Below, in pieces: positions 1 to 6,947 of a stretch of 26,172 bases of DNA; position 1 is the stretch's first letter; the number at the start of each line of letters is the position of its first letter. The notes below the pieces were generated by a model. The model worked only from the letters and a program-made list of their open reading frames with translations, was not told the DNA's origin and did not search any database. Source of the stretch: a virus; the IMG/VR virus record IMGVR_UViG_3300021478_000104, positions 1 to 26,172 of that record. One strand, written 5' to 3'. The translations under genes were made by a program, and so were the position numbers.

Positions 1-2
1 AG

Positions 3-1817
3 TTTGTTTTTAATAGAATACGTCGCGTTATTAATATGATAGGTGGCCATCAACGTAGAAATAGAAAATCAACTATAGTAATTCCTGTTGAAAATGCTGA
101 CATGCAAACGGCTGATCAATTCAGCAAAATCATGTTATGGATATCACGCAATGAAGGGATGCTTGAAACTATATCTGAAGCGTTTGAAGGCGGCCTTGTA
201 ACTGGCATGAATCTTTTAAATGTCTGGATGGATTATAGGTCTGATCCTATATCGGGTAATATTCGTGTTGATAATTGTTCTTATAATAGTTTTCTTATGG
301 ATCCCTATTTTAAGAAGCCTGATCTTTCAGACTGTAATGGGATTTGGAAGAGATCATTTCTTACACGTAGAGAAATAATTTCTCTTATGCCTGACCGTCA
401 GGAAGAGATTGCAGGATTAGCTAATAATGATTCAGGAACAGGACGAGATGGCAAGTTTCAATATATGCCTGAGTCTTACTCCTATAGTTATAAGAATCTT
501 TTAACGTACGACGAATTTTACTATAGAGATTATAGAACTCAAAAGATGCTAGCGGATACAGTTACGGGCGAAACTATGGAGTGGAAACCAAATGCAGAAG
601 ATGCGCTTAGAGAATTCTTGCAAGCATATCCGCAAGTTACTGTTATTGAGCAAGAAATCCCGACGGTACGTGTGGCGATTGTTGTTCAAGGAAAGGTGAT
701 GTATGACGGACCACAACCGATGGGTATTGATAAATATCCATTTGTCCCGGTGTTTAGTTATTATCACCCAGAAATGCCATATTTTCCATGGCGGGTTCAA
801 GGCGTTGTCCGTGGATTGCGCGATGCTCAGTATCTTTATAACCGACGCCGTATTATTGAATTAGATATTCTAGAATCGCAAATTAATTCTGGATTTAAAT
901 ATAAAGAAAATGCCCTCGTTAATCCCAAAGATGTGTTTTTAACCGGACAAGGTCGTGGATTAGCGCTTAAGGAAGAAGCAAATATGACGGATGTTGAACA
1001 GATTCAACCTCCAAATGTTCCTGCTTCTATGATCCAACTTTCAGAATTATTAGCCCAAGAAGTACAACAAATCTCGGGTGTTAATGAAGAGTTATTGGGC
1101 AGCGCTGTGGATGACAAAGCAGGAATTCTTTCCATGCTACGTCAAGGCGCTGGCCTTACTACCTTACAAATATTATTCGATCAATTAGATCATGCACAAA
1201 AGCTCTTAGGTCATATTATTATTGATCTAATTCAAGCAAACTTCACACCAGGAAAAGTTAAAAAAATCCTGGAAGGACAGGAACCTACAGCTCAATTCTA
1301 CAATAAAGCTTTCGGTAAATATGGTGCTGCTGTAGAAGAAGGACTTAATACAACAACGCAGAAACAAATGCAATTTGCTCAACTTATGAATTTGCGTGAA
1401 GCTGGAGTTCCTATTCCCGATGAACAACTTATTGAATCAAGTACCTTACAGAATAAAAAAGAATTACTTGAATCGCTTGCTCAACAAAAACAACAACAAC
1501 AACAAGCACAACAAATGCAAATGCAATCAGCAATGCAAGAGCAAGCTGCACGTACAAATCTTGCTAACGCTCGTGCCCAGGCTGACCAAGGTCTTGGCAT
1601 GGAAAGAATAAGTAGAATACAAGAAAATCAAGCATTAGCCATTGAGCGTCAAGCACAAGCTCGTAAAGATGAAGATATTGGCTTATTGAATATTGTTAAA
1701 GCTCTTAAAGAGATAGATACAGTAGATTTAGCTCAATTAGAAAAATTATTAGCGCTTTCTAAATTAGTTGGCGCGCATCAAACGGAACCTACTATTCCGA
1801 CAGCTACGGTAGCTTAG
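3..1817 (+). CDS. P22-like portal protein (5' end outside window)
   Basis: The portal forms the dodecameric DNA channel at the capsid vertex and docks terminase and the tail. The frame is open to the left edge: the codons before the Met at 36 read FVFNRIRRVIN and run straight into MIGGHQRRNRKST, the typical P22-type portal N-terminal region. The Met at 36 is therefore internal and the true start lies outside the window. The middle contains conserved wing/stem-like segments (for example DKYPFVPVFSYY and the GLRDAQYLYNRRR helix) and SGVNEELLG. The C-terminal quarter is helical and very Gln-rich, with a Q run near residues 480-497 (numbered from the Met at 36) followed by a coiled coil, matching the C-terminal barrel of P22 portals. 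A large terminase gene would be expected just upstream. Family recognition is from sequence pattern only. Confidence 0.88.
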   Translation, partial: FVFNRIRRVINMIGGHQRRNRKSTIVIPVENADMQTADQFSKIMLWISRNEGMLETISEAFEGGLVTGMNLLNVWMDYRSDPISGNIRVDNCSYNSFLMDPYFKKPDLSDCNGIWKRSFLTRREIISLMPDRQEEIAGLANNDSGTGRDGKFQYMPESYSYSYKNLLTYDEFYYRDYRTQKMLADTVTGETMEWKPNAEDALREFLQAYPQVTVIEQEIPTVRVAIVVQGKVMYDGPQPMGIDKYPFVPVFSYYHPEMPYFPWRVQGVVRGLRDAQYLYNRRRIIELDILESQINSGFKYKENALVNPKDVFLTGQGRGLALKEEANMTDVEQIQPPNVPASMIQLSELLAQEVQQISGVNEELLGSAVDDKAGILSMLRQGAGLTTLQILFDQLDHAQKLLGHIIIDLIQANFTPGKVKKILEGQEPTAQFYNKAFGKYGAAVEEGLNTTTQKQMQFAQLMNLREAGVPIPDEQLIESSTLQNKKELLESLAQQKQQQQQAQQMQMQSAMQEQAARTNLANARAQADQGLGMERISRIQENQALAIERQAQARKDEDIGLLNIVKALKEIDTVDLAQLEKLLALSKLVGAHQTEPTIPTATVA

Positions 1818-1878
1818 AGGAATTATTATTAACCTTGCTGCCTTTTATAGGTAAGCAGTAACTACCAAGGAGTAAGCT

Positions 1879-2349
1879 ATGGCAAGACACCATGCTTCTA
1901 AAAAACAAAGTGCTCGATCACGATATCATGAATATGCGGGAGAAGAACGCGCATTACATGGCTATCACCCACGTCGTTCATATGATACCCTTCGTCACGA
2001 ACGAGATGAGTTTAATGATGAATGGCGTCATGATGCTGCCCCTGAAGGATCAGGACCGTACATGTATGATCGTACCTCTAAAGAAGGGTATGCTCCAGGA
2101 CCTTATGCTCCCGACGTAGCAGCAGCACGTGATATGGGCCGCAGAAGACGAGAAATGAAAGATGCTGGCATGATCCACGAAGATCCACGACAAATTGCAA
2201 ATCTACCTCAAGAGGTTCGTATGGAATCGTATCCTGTTTGTGGACCTTACACACCAGAAGATATTGATGACACAATGCGTGGTGTTGACCGCCAAATTGA
2301 TTTCGATGATTCTCAGAAGATGCGCCACTTTTTTCCGAAAAAAGTTTAA
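1879..2349 (+). CDS. Hypothetical charged virion-region protein
   Basis: I do not recognise this 156-residue protein. It starts after a good ribosome site (AAGGAG, 6-7 bases upstream). Its N-terminal third is rich in His, Arg, Lys and Tyr (MARHHASKKQSARSRYHEY) and is followed by alternating Arg/Asp/Glu stretches and a Pro/Gly/Tyr-rich middle. There is no signal peptide or membrane span. It lies 61 bases after the portal and before a run of other small charged proteins that precede the scaffold, so an accessory role in head assembly or packaged DNA is possible. That role is inferred from position only. Confidence 0.7.
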   Translation: MARHHASKKQSARSRYHEYAGEERALHGYHPRRSYDTLRHERDEFNDEWRHDAAPEGSGPYMYDRTSKEGYAPGPYAPDVAAARDMGRRRREMKDAGMIHEDPRQIANLPQEVRMESYPVCGPYTPEDIDDTMRGVDRQIDFDDSQKMRHFFPKKV

Positions 2350-2383
2350 TATTTCTTTCAGATTGTATTACATTAGGAATATA

Positions 2384-2698
2384 ATGGAAGATATCAAGTT
2401 CAAAGCGCAGATGATGGCGATGTCGCCACGTCTTATTAAAAAAACTGATCCTAGAAGATTACAGGAGTTGTTAGATTCTCGTATGATTCAAGAGGATGAG
2501 AATGCCATTGCTAATTGTCCCACTCGTTTCATACATCAAGAGTTTCATCATAGTTATGTTAATCCTTATGATGATAATGATGCTATTCGTCCTATTCCTC
2601 CTAGAAATAGACGATACGTAGGCCGTGAAGACATTAGTTCTCATGAAGCGATGGAAGAAGAAGAATCATATGGTGCACCGGTAAGGAGTGAATGGTAA
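2384..2698 (+). CDS. Hypothetical protein, small acidic/basic
   Basis: This 104-residue protein starts at the ATG at 2384, preceded by AGGAAT. The frame is open further upstream to about 2195, but that part overlaps the previous gene and lacks a ribosome site, so the shorter start is preferred. The protein has a basic N-terminal region (KKTDPRRLQELLDSRMIQED) and an acidic C-terminus (EAMEEEESYG). The segment RRLQELLDSRMIQEDENAIANCP resembles the DARMIHEDPRQIANLP-type segment of the gene before it (there DAGMIHEDPRQIANLP), so the two may be distant paralogues. It overlaps the next gene by one base (TAATG). Function unknown. Confidence 0.68.
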   Translation: MEDIKFKAQMMAMSPRLIKKTDPRRLQELLDSRMIQEDENAIANCPTRFIHQEFHHSYVNPYDDNDAIRPIPPRNRRYVGREDISSHEAMEEEESYGAPVRSEW

Positions 2699-2847
2699 TG
2701 CCTATTATGCCGAGATTTAAAAACAAAGCTCGTAAGATAGCCTATAAAGTTATGGGTATTCCCAATAATATTAAATACCAAAAACCTCCTTATACAGAAC
2801 AGGTTGCTCGTAGATTATTATTTGAAGATACCTCAAGACAACGATAG
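2698..2847 (+). CDS. Small basic protein, 49 residues
   Basis: A 49-residue ORF begins at the ATG overlapping the stop of the previous gene (TAATG), with AAGGAG nine bases upstream at 2683-2688. The protein begins MPIMPRFKNKARKIAYKVMG and ends FEDTSRQR; it is strongly basic and has no membrane span. The strong ribosome site and one-base stop-start coupling are the main evidence that it is real. It sits in the cluster of short basic proteins between portal and scaffold. Function unknown. Confidence 0.6.
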   Translation: MPIMPRFKNKARKIAYKVMGIPNNIKYQKPPYTEQVARRLLFEDTSRQR

Positions 2848-2858
2848 AAATTGAGATT

Positions 2859-2889
2859 GGGAGAGGAATCTAGCGGCTCCTCTCCCTTT
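2859..2889 (+). terminator. Hairpin, possible weak terminator
   Basis: GGGAGAGGA (2859-2867) pairs perfectly with TCCTCTCCC (2878-2886) around a 10-base loop and is followed by TTT. The T tract is short and the next gene's ribosome site follows at once, so this may be partial attenuation or mRNA end protection rather than full termination. Confidence 0.5.
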
Positions 2890-2898
2890 AGGAATACT

Positions 2899-3225
2899 AT
2901 GAAAAAGAAAAAAACTACCACTAAAAAAATAACGGTAGCCAAGGGTGTAAAAGTAAAACGTGGTGTTGAAGAAAAAATGCGTTCTAAAAAAGGCAGTTCT
3001 TCAGCAGGAAAATATAAGAATGTTGCTCCTAAGGATTTTGCTGGTAAGTCTGGTGGTGCATCAAAGTTTAGTTTTCCAATCAATGATATTGCTCATGCTA
3101 GAAACGCTTTAGCACGTGCCCATTTTGCCCCTAGTCCTGAAGGTATAAAGGCTAAAGTGTATAAGAAGTTTCCTGAATTAAAGAAAAGAGCGATGGCTCG
3201 TGGAAAGTTAAAAAAGAAAAAATAG
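2899..3225 (+). CDS. Small Lys-rich conserved phage protein (DUF6582-like)
   Basis: The ATG at 2899 follows AGGAAT and is preferred over a TTG 48 bases upstream that lies in the hairpin. The 108-residue protein has a Lys-rich N-terminal tail (MKKKKTTTKKITVAKG), a conserved core with FPINDIAHARNALARAHFA and KVYKKFPEL, and a Lys-rich C-terminus (GKLKKKK). The core pattern FPI-D-HARNAL-R-...-KV--KFPE is one I know from small phage and bacterial proteins grouped as DUF6582. The strong positive charge would suit DNA or RNA contact. Role unknown; the family assignment is from memory of the motif. Confidence 0.72.
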   Translation: MKKKKTTTKKITVAKGVKVKRGVEEKMRSKKGSSSAGKYKNVAPKDFAGKSGGASKFSFPINDIAHARNALARAHFAPSPEGIKAKVYKKFPELKKRAMARGKLKKKK

Positions 3226-3232
3226 GAGTAGT

Positions 3233-3433
3233 ATGGCTAAAGACAAAAAGAAAAAGGCTAAAAAAAAGCCTATTAAAATAGCTGAAAAAGCTAAGGTTAA
3301 GAAAGTTATGCGAGAGTTTAAGGAAAAAAAATTACATTCGGGAAGTAAAAAAGGTCCCGAAGTAACCAATCCTAAACAAGCTATCGCTATTGCTCTTTCT
3401 GAAGCAAGGAAATTAAAAAAGAAACGTAAATAG
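3233..3433 (+). CDS. Small basic conserved phage protein (DUF6496-like)
   Basis: This is a 66-residue, extremely Lys-rich protein starting 7 bases after the previous stop, with GGAGTA as ribosome site. After a basic leader it carries KVMREFKEKKLHSGSKKGP followed by VTNPKQAIAIALSEARK, a pattern shared by many short phage proteins (DUF6496). Together with the gene before it, it forms a pair of tiny basic proteins at the end of a transcription unit closed by a terminator. Nucleic-acid binding is plausible from charge; no function is established that I know of. Confidence 0.72.
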   Translation: MAKDKKKKAKKKPIKIAEKAKVKKVMREFKEKKLHSGSKKGPEVTNPKQAIAIALSEARKLKKKRK

Positions 3434-3463
3434 AGCTTCATTACTTATTCTCTCCTTTTTTAT

Positions 3464-3496
3464 AACCCTCCTTGCGTAAGAGCCTGGGGGGTTTTT
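3464..3496 (+). terminator. Rho-independent terminator
   Basis: AACCCTCC (3464-3471) pairs with GGGGGGTT (3486-3493), with one G-U pair and a 14-base loop, and runs into TTTTT (3492-3496). It separates the small basic genes from the next ribosome site at 3504. Confidence 0.75.
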
Positions 3497-3511
3497 AGTA
3501 CGAAGGATATT

Positions 3512-3778
3512 ATGAAACTACTCTGGTTATTTTTATGTATATTTGTTTGTTTTAGTATGAACGATAACCAAGAACCTCAAAGTGATGACGAACGACCAAT
3601 TCGTAATAATCATCCCGAGATCTACTGTTTTAGGTTGATGGAAAAAATAGAATGGGTTATGGATAATATGGATCGGACTATAAATGAGTTCACCTGCAAA
3701 GAAGAATATGAAGATTGCATGAACTATTGGCAAGAACGATTAGATAAATTAGAAGCTAAATTGCGTAATAATGAATAG
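3512..3778 (+). CDS. Small exported or membrane-anchored protein
   Basis: An 88-residue protein starts after AAGGA (3503-3507). The N-terminus MKLLWLFLCIFVCFSMNDNQ is a clear hydrophobic signal or anchor of about 15 residues. It is followed by a hydrophilic, Cys-containing helical region (FTCKEEYEDCMNYWQERLDKLEAKLRN) likely to form a coiled coil. Two Cys residues lie seven residues apart in the likely extracytoplasmic part. It overlaps the next small gene by 8 bases. A spanin-like or envelope role is possible but no spanin lipobox is seen. Function unknown. Confidence 0.62.
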   Translation: MKLLWLFLCIFVCFSMNDNQEPQSDDERPIRNNHPEIYCFRLMEKIEWVMDNMDRTINEFTCKEEYEDCMNYWQERLDKLEAKLRNNE

Positions 3779-4010
3779 TAAAGTAATAGCGTTTTGTCTT
3801 GCTTTTGGTATTATTCCCCCTACTTATCATGAGCATGATTATGGTCTATCGGTTACTATAACCCAACGAGATACCCTTAAAAAAATGTATAAAGGAATAG
3901 AGAGTTATGAATCAAGAGCGAGAGAAGGTTGGAAAAATATCCTACGATCTATGGAACAAAAAACCCGAAGCAGCAGATGCCATAGAACAAATGCGGGAAC
4001 AACTCACTGA
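3771..4010 (+). CDS. Small protein with hydrophobic N-terminus, overlapping next gene
   Basis: This 79-residue ORF starts inside the end of the preceding gene (8-base overlap) and has no clear ribosome site of its own, so it would rely on coupling. The N-terminus MNSKVIAFCLAFGIIPP looks like a short signal or anchor. The last 35 codons overlap the following gene in another frame (3907-4010), and the C-terminal sequence there is low in hydrophobic pattern. Either this is a true overlapping gene or its real product is shorter or frameshifted. No convincing slippery site was found. Confidence 0.48.
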   Translation: MNSKVIAFCLAFGIIPPTYHEHDYGLSVTITQRDTLKKMYKGIESYESRAREGWKNILRSMEQKTRSSRCHRTNAGTTH

Positions 4011-4359
4011 CTATGATAAAAACATAGCTGAGTGTATAGAACGAGGAAAAAAAGATCATCCTCAGGATTTTTATATAGTTGTTATAACCAAAAGAGAACG
4101 GTTAATGCCTAATGTTTTCCGTAATTATTTTACCAATAGATTATCGTGTCCGACTCCTGATTATGATCAAACCGTCTATAAATACACAAAGTTAGATCAA
4201 AGCGTAGAATTTATCTGGGTTGTTCCTAGCAAACAGACGTGTTTATATATGATGAGTAATCCATTAGAGATTAGAGAAAAAGAATTACTACACTTTGTCA
4301 TTGATTTTGCTAATGGTACACTAGGAAAAAAAGCATTAGTACTCAACAATGAAATTTAA
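3907..4359 (+). CDS. Conserved hypothetical phage protein upstream of scaffold
   Basis: This is a 150-residue soluble protein. The start is fixed: a TAG in the same frame lies at 3898-3900, and AAAGGA (3891-3896) provides the ribosome site. The N-terminal half is helical (KISYDLWNKKPEAADAIEQM); the second half has an alternating strand pattern (DFYIVVITKRERL, VEFIWVVPSKQTC). Proteins of this type, with the DFYIVVITKRERLMPNV segment, lie just before the scaffold gene in related podoviruses as I recall them. Exact function unknown; a head-assembly role is inferred from position. Confidence 0.72.
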   Translation: MNQEREKVGKISYDLWNKKPEAADAIEQMREQLTDYDKNIAECIERGKKDHPQDFYIVVITKRERLMPNVFRNYFTNRLSCPTPDYDQTVYKYTKLDQSVEFIWVVPSKQTCLYMMSNPLEIREKELLHFVIDFANGTLGKKALVLNNEI

Positions 4360-4367
4360 GGATAAGT

Positions 4368-5108
4368 ATGATGGATGAAAAAGAATTACATCAAGAGGTA
4401 GTTGATGAAACGCAGACCAATGAGCAAAACCCGCAACAGACAACCACAGATTCAAGTGACCAAACAGGAAGAGTTACCAATCCCACCAAAGAAGAACACG
4501 AAGCTAGAAACTTTTCTCTCTTGCGCGAAAAAGCTTTGCGAGCAGAGCGTGAACGTGATGAAGCGTTACGTATGGTGCGTGAAATGGAAGCAAAAAAACA
4601 ATCAGTAGAAGAAGATATTGAAGATATTAATCTTCGTGATGATGAGATTGCAGAAGGTAAACATCTCTCTAAAGTTCAGAAGCAAATTAAGGGCTTACAG
4701 AACGAGCTCAAAAAATACAAACAAGAAGCTAATTTAAATAGCGTTGAAGCAAAAATTCGATCTAACTATCCAGACTTTGATTCCGTTGTTTCTAGAGAGA
4801 ATATAGAGTCTTTACGGAATAGTTATCCAGAATTAGCACAAGTACTCGTAACATCACCGGATGAATATAGTAAAGCTGCTTCTGCTTATACCTTAATAAA
4901 GAAACTTGGCATAGATTCTCATGGGAGTTATGAAATGGATAAGAAACGAGTTCAAGAAAATGCTTCGAAACCTAAACCATTGGCAAGCATTGGTGCTCAA
5001 ACAGGTGCTGGTCCTCTTGCCCATGCCAACGCATTTGCTGGTGGTTTAACAAAAGAACTTCAACAACAACTCATAAAAGAAATGCAGGATGCTCGTAAAG
5101 GATTCTGA
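4368..5108 (+). CDS. Capsid scaffolding protein
   Basis: The scaffold guides coat protein assembly into the procapsid and leaves before DNA fills the head. The 246-residue protein is polar and highly charged, with an acidic Gln/Thr-rich N-terminus, a conserved NFSLLREKALRAERERDEAL segment (residues about 48-67), a central coiled coil, a segment around YPDFDSVVSRENIESL, and a basic, Gly/Ala-rich C-terminal tail. It sits between the portal and the major capsid gene, the classic position. The ATG at 4368 follows AAGGAT; a second ATG is three bases on. It overlaps the next gene by one base (TGATG). No protease domain is seen. Confidence 0.85.
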   Translation: MMDEKELHQEVVDETQTNEQNPQQTTTDSSDQTGRVTNPTKEEHEARNFSLLREKALRAERERDEALRMVREMEAKKQSVEEDIEDINLRDDEIAEGKHLSKVQKQIKGLQNELKKYKQEANLNSVEAKIRSNYPDFDSVVSRENIESLRNSYPELAQVLVTSPDEYSKAASAYTLIKKLGIDSHGSYEMDKKRVQENASKPKPLASIGAQTGAGPLAHANAFAGGLTKELQQQLIKEMQDARKGF

Positions 5109-5293
5109 TGGAATGGATTTCTGTTCATGATAAAATGCCACCAATAGATACTAAAGTATTTGTATGTAATAAAGATAATGGTGCCACTGAAGCATTTTTT
5201 ATTTCTACGGGTGAACTTTATTATTTCTGTATTGGACAAGATGTAAAACAATCTTGGGATCCCGACTATTGGGCATTACCACCAAAGGAATAA
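5108..5293 (+). CDS. DUF551-like small protein
   Basis: A 61-residue protein is coupled to the scaffold gene by TGATG. It starts MEWISVHDKMPPIDTKVFV and ends SWDPDYWALPPKE, the start and end signatures of DUF551 proteins (W-IS--D-MP ... V-V ... W-LP). These are common in phages, usually as cargo genes with no known function. Two more genes of the same general plan occur at 13216 and 14018, also wedged between structural genes. Confidence 0.72.
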   Translation: MEWISVHDKMPPIDTKVFVCNKDNGATEAFFISTGELYYFCIGQDVKQSWDPDYWALPPKE

Positions 5294-5295
5294 TT

Positions 5296-5517
5296 ATGTA
5301 TATAATAATAGTTCTTCTTTTTTGGAATTGCTTGTTATATGCACCTTATGATTACGAATATATTAAATTACGTAAAAAGAAGCAGTTCTTTGTGCGCTGG
5401 GATCCTCAATCAGAAAGCTTTGTAAAAATTAGAGTAAGATCCTGCATTATTGATGAAGAACATACAAATCCCCCTAAAATAATTAAGGGAGCTTTTAAAA
5501 GCTCCCTTAAAGATTAA
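5296..5517 (+). CDS. Small membrane-anchored protein
   Basis: The ATG at 5296 follows AAAGGA (5284-5289). An earlier in-frame start would only add residues overlapping the previous gene. The 73-residue product has an N-terminal hydrophobic stretch MYIIIVLLFWNCLLYAPY, then a basic, strand-rich domain (IKLRKKKQFFVRWDPQSES) with one Cys and a Pro-rich segment. The last codons are made from a perfect 28-base palindrome that probably acts as a terminator, so the C-terminus (GAFKSSLKD) may be a by-product of the hairpin. Function unknown. Confidence 0.58.
   Translation: MYIIIVLLFWNCLLYAPYDYEYIKLRKKKQFFVRWDPQSESFVKIRVRSCIIDEEHTNPPKIIKGAFKSSLKD
5483..5510. terminator. Perfect 28-base palindrome, bidirectional terminator
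   Basis: Two 14-base arms (5483-5496 and 5497-5510) are exact reverse complements; the stable core is AAGGGAGC/GCTCCCTT with a TTTTAAAA loop. It lies between a plus gene ending at 5517 and a minus gene ending at 5554, so it can stop transcription from both sides. The minus-strand tail (AATTATTTTA) is T-rich; the plus tail is poor. Confidence 0.68.
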
Positions 5518-5553
5518 GACGTACGACCAGTTTTTATCAAATCTACGTACTGT

Positions 5554-5766
5554 TTATTTTTCAAATCTGTCCCAAAAACATTCGCTATTAGATTCCTTTT
5601 GTCCTAAACCTGCCCAACCAGTCTTATCACTAAAATCATAACCTGACGATGATGAAGATGATGATGAATCGTCTGAAGATGATGTTGAAGTTGTTGTGGT
5701 ATCCATAGCTGATATACCAAGACACATAGCTAATAAAGCCGTTAAAGAAAATAGTTTGAAATTCAT
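5554..5766 (-). CDS. Secreted Ser/Thr-rich protein, reversed single gene
   Basis: This 70-residue product is read against the surrounding structural operon. The ATG at 5766 follows AAGGAA; a longer in-frame start 90 bases upstream lacks one. Residues 1-21 (MNFKLFSLTALLAMCLGISAM) form a standard signal peptide. Then comes a low-complexity segment of Thr, Ser and Asp (about residues 22-42) and a compact tail with aromatic residues (GYDFSDKTGWAGLGQ, ECFWDRF). It behaves like a moron: own orientation, own terminator (5483-5510) and a leader shared divergently with the capsid gene. The role is probably in the host envelope or beyond; function unknown. Confidence 0.62.
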   Translation of the reverse strand: MNFKLFSLTALLAMCLGISAMDTTTTSTSSSDDSSSSSSSSGYDFSDKTGWAGLGQKESNSECFWDRFEK

Positions 5767-5809
5767 AAAGCGTTCCTTCTTGCTTTTATGTAGTTTAACA
5801 ATAGTTAAT

Positions 5810-5837
5810 AGTTTAGAATCCTCGATAGTTTTTGCAA
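5810..5837 (-). promoter_or_regulatory. Possible promoter of the reversed secreted-protein gene
   Basis: Reading the minus strand, TTGCAA (5837-5832) is followed after 16 bases by TAAACT (5815-5810). Each box matches the sigma-70 consensus at 4 of 6 positions. It lies about 45 bases upstream of the ATG at 5766. Weak evidence. Confidence 0.28.
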
Positions 5838-5874
5838 ATCTTGTAATAAATTTCAATTCCGTAGTACTCTGCCC

Positions 5875-5946
5875 TTGCGTATCGAGTCTCGCACCTCTTC
5901 CCGACGTATTGGCCTCGTCAGCCGTGACGTATTGGTCTCGTCAACC
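5875..5946 (+). repeat. Three degenerate hairpin repeats in the capsid gene leader
   Basis: There are three related units. Copy 1 (5875-5894) holds TGCG TATCGAGTCT CGCA; copy 2 (5903-5923) holds GACG TATTGGCCT CGTC; copy 3 (5925-5946) holds TGACG TATTGGTCT CGTCA. The loops are similar, and the arms change together: an A and its pairing T are both absent in copy 1. This suggests selection on pairing. The second and third copies are spaced 23 bases apart. They lie 45-115 bases upstream of the capsid ATG and could be RNA hairpins or a protein-binding site for late control. Confidence 0.62.
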
Positions 5947-5951
5947 TGGAT

Positions 5952-5981
5952 AATATTTTTCTAATACAAAATATTCAGGAG
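5952..5981 (+). promoter_or_regulatory. AT hairpin next to capsid ribosome site
   Basis: AATATTTT (5952-5959) pairs with AAAATATT (5968-5975) around an 8-base loop. The Shine-Dalgarno AGGAG (5977-5981) starts two bases later, 8 bases before the capsid ATG. The hairpin would expose the ribosome site rather than hide it and may protect the mRNA. Confidence 0.5.
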
Positions 5982-5989
5982 AAAATAGT

Positions 5990-6937
5990 ATGTCAATAAC
6001 GACAACTAGTACGCTTCCTGCGCCAGTTCAACAATCGTTTTCCTATAAGCTATTATCGGTTCCTGTTCCAAACATGATCCATAATATTCCTGCTGTTAGA
6101 AAACAGATGCCACGTAATGGTGGTACAACGTTGCGCATGAGACGTTATAACCCTTTAAATACAGCGATGGTGCCACTTGGAAATTCAGGTGTAACACCTC
6201 CGCCTCAGAATCTTACGGCTATCGATATCGATGCTAAGATAAGTTTCTATGGAACCTATGTTCAATTAAACGAACAAGTAACCTTACAAAACCAAGACCC
6301 TGTCTTAAACGAATGTGCAGCACGACTTGGTGTTTCACTTCGTCAAACAGAAGATCAACTTACACGAGATATGCTTGCTTCAACCGCGAGTTTTATTAAC
6401 TGTACAGGTGGTGTAAATGGTGATTCTCCAACAGAAATCACGCGTGCTGATGTTGATGAAGTTGTAAGAACTTTGCTCAATAATAATGCATATACTTTAA
6501 TGGATAACATTGAAGGTGAAGATAAGTTTGGTACAGCGCCTGTTCGTGATGCTTATTTTGCATTATGTTCTACGCAGTTGACCGGAAACTTAGATAACGT
6601 TGCTGGATTCATTCAAAAGAACCAATATCCAGCTCCTATGAATGCATTGCGTTCAGAATGGGGTGCAATTGGTAACCTTCGTTTCCTTATTTCTTCAATC
6701 GGCAGTGTATTTCCAAACGCTTCTGCATTAGGTGCTAATGTTTTTAACATCTTCTGCACAGGCCTTGAAGCATATGCAACCATTGAACAAGATGGTTATT
6801 CTGCATCATTTATTTACAGGCCGCCTATTTATGACGGACCTCTTGCGCAAAATGTTTCAGTTGGGTATAAATTTGCAACGGTCCCTAGGATCTTAAACGA
6901 TCTTTGGATCATAAATTTACGCGCAACTTTAGCGTAA
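5990..6937 (+). CDS. Major capsid protein, N4-gp56 family
   Basis: This is the main shell protein, expected to have the HK97 fold. The 315-residue length is close to the family's usual size. Recognisable features are the N-terminal arm (about residues 1-40), the strand pattern GGTTLRMRRYNPLNTAMVPL with the following GVTPPPQNLTA, the helix LNECAARLGVSLRQTEDQLTRDML (spine helix with the R-TED--TRDML pattern), and a C-terminal domain ending in a strand with FKFATVPRILNDLWIINLRA-type sequence (here YKFATVPRILNDLW). It has a strong ribosome site and a structured leader, suiting the most abundant virion protein. It follows the scaffold, as expected. There is no sign of a fused protease or of a cleaved pro-region. 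Confidence 0.88.
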   Translation: MSITTTSTLPAPVQQSFSYKLLSVPVPNMIHNIPAVRKQMPRNGGTTLRMRRYNPLNTAMVPLGNSGVTPPPQNLTAIDIDAKISFYGTYVQLNEQVTLQNQDPVLNECAARLGVSLRQTEDQLTRDMLASTASFINCTGGVNGDSPTEITRADVDEVVRTLLNNNAYTLMDNIEGEDKFGTAPVRDAYFALCSTQLTGNLDNVAGFIQKNQYPAPMNALRSEWGAIGNLRFLISSIGSVFPNASALGANVFNIFCTGLEAYATIEQDGYSASFIYRPPIYDGPLAQNVSVGYKFATVPRILNDLWIINLRATLA

Positions 6938-6947
6938 GGAGAACATT

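Noticed and set aside
3876-3910. Programmed frameshift joining the frames at 3771 and 3907
   Set aside because: The A run is not in the right phase for a -1 slippery heptamer, the needed shift is +1, and the second gene has its own start and ribosome site.
5696-5953. Plus-strand 85-codon frame before the capsid gene
   Set aside because: It runs opposite the signal peptide gene and through the hairpin repeats; no ribosome site and no protein-like pattern.
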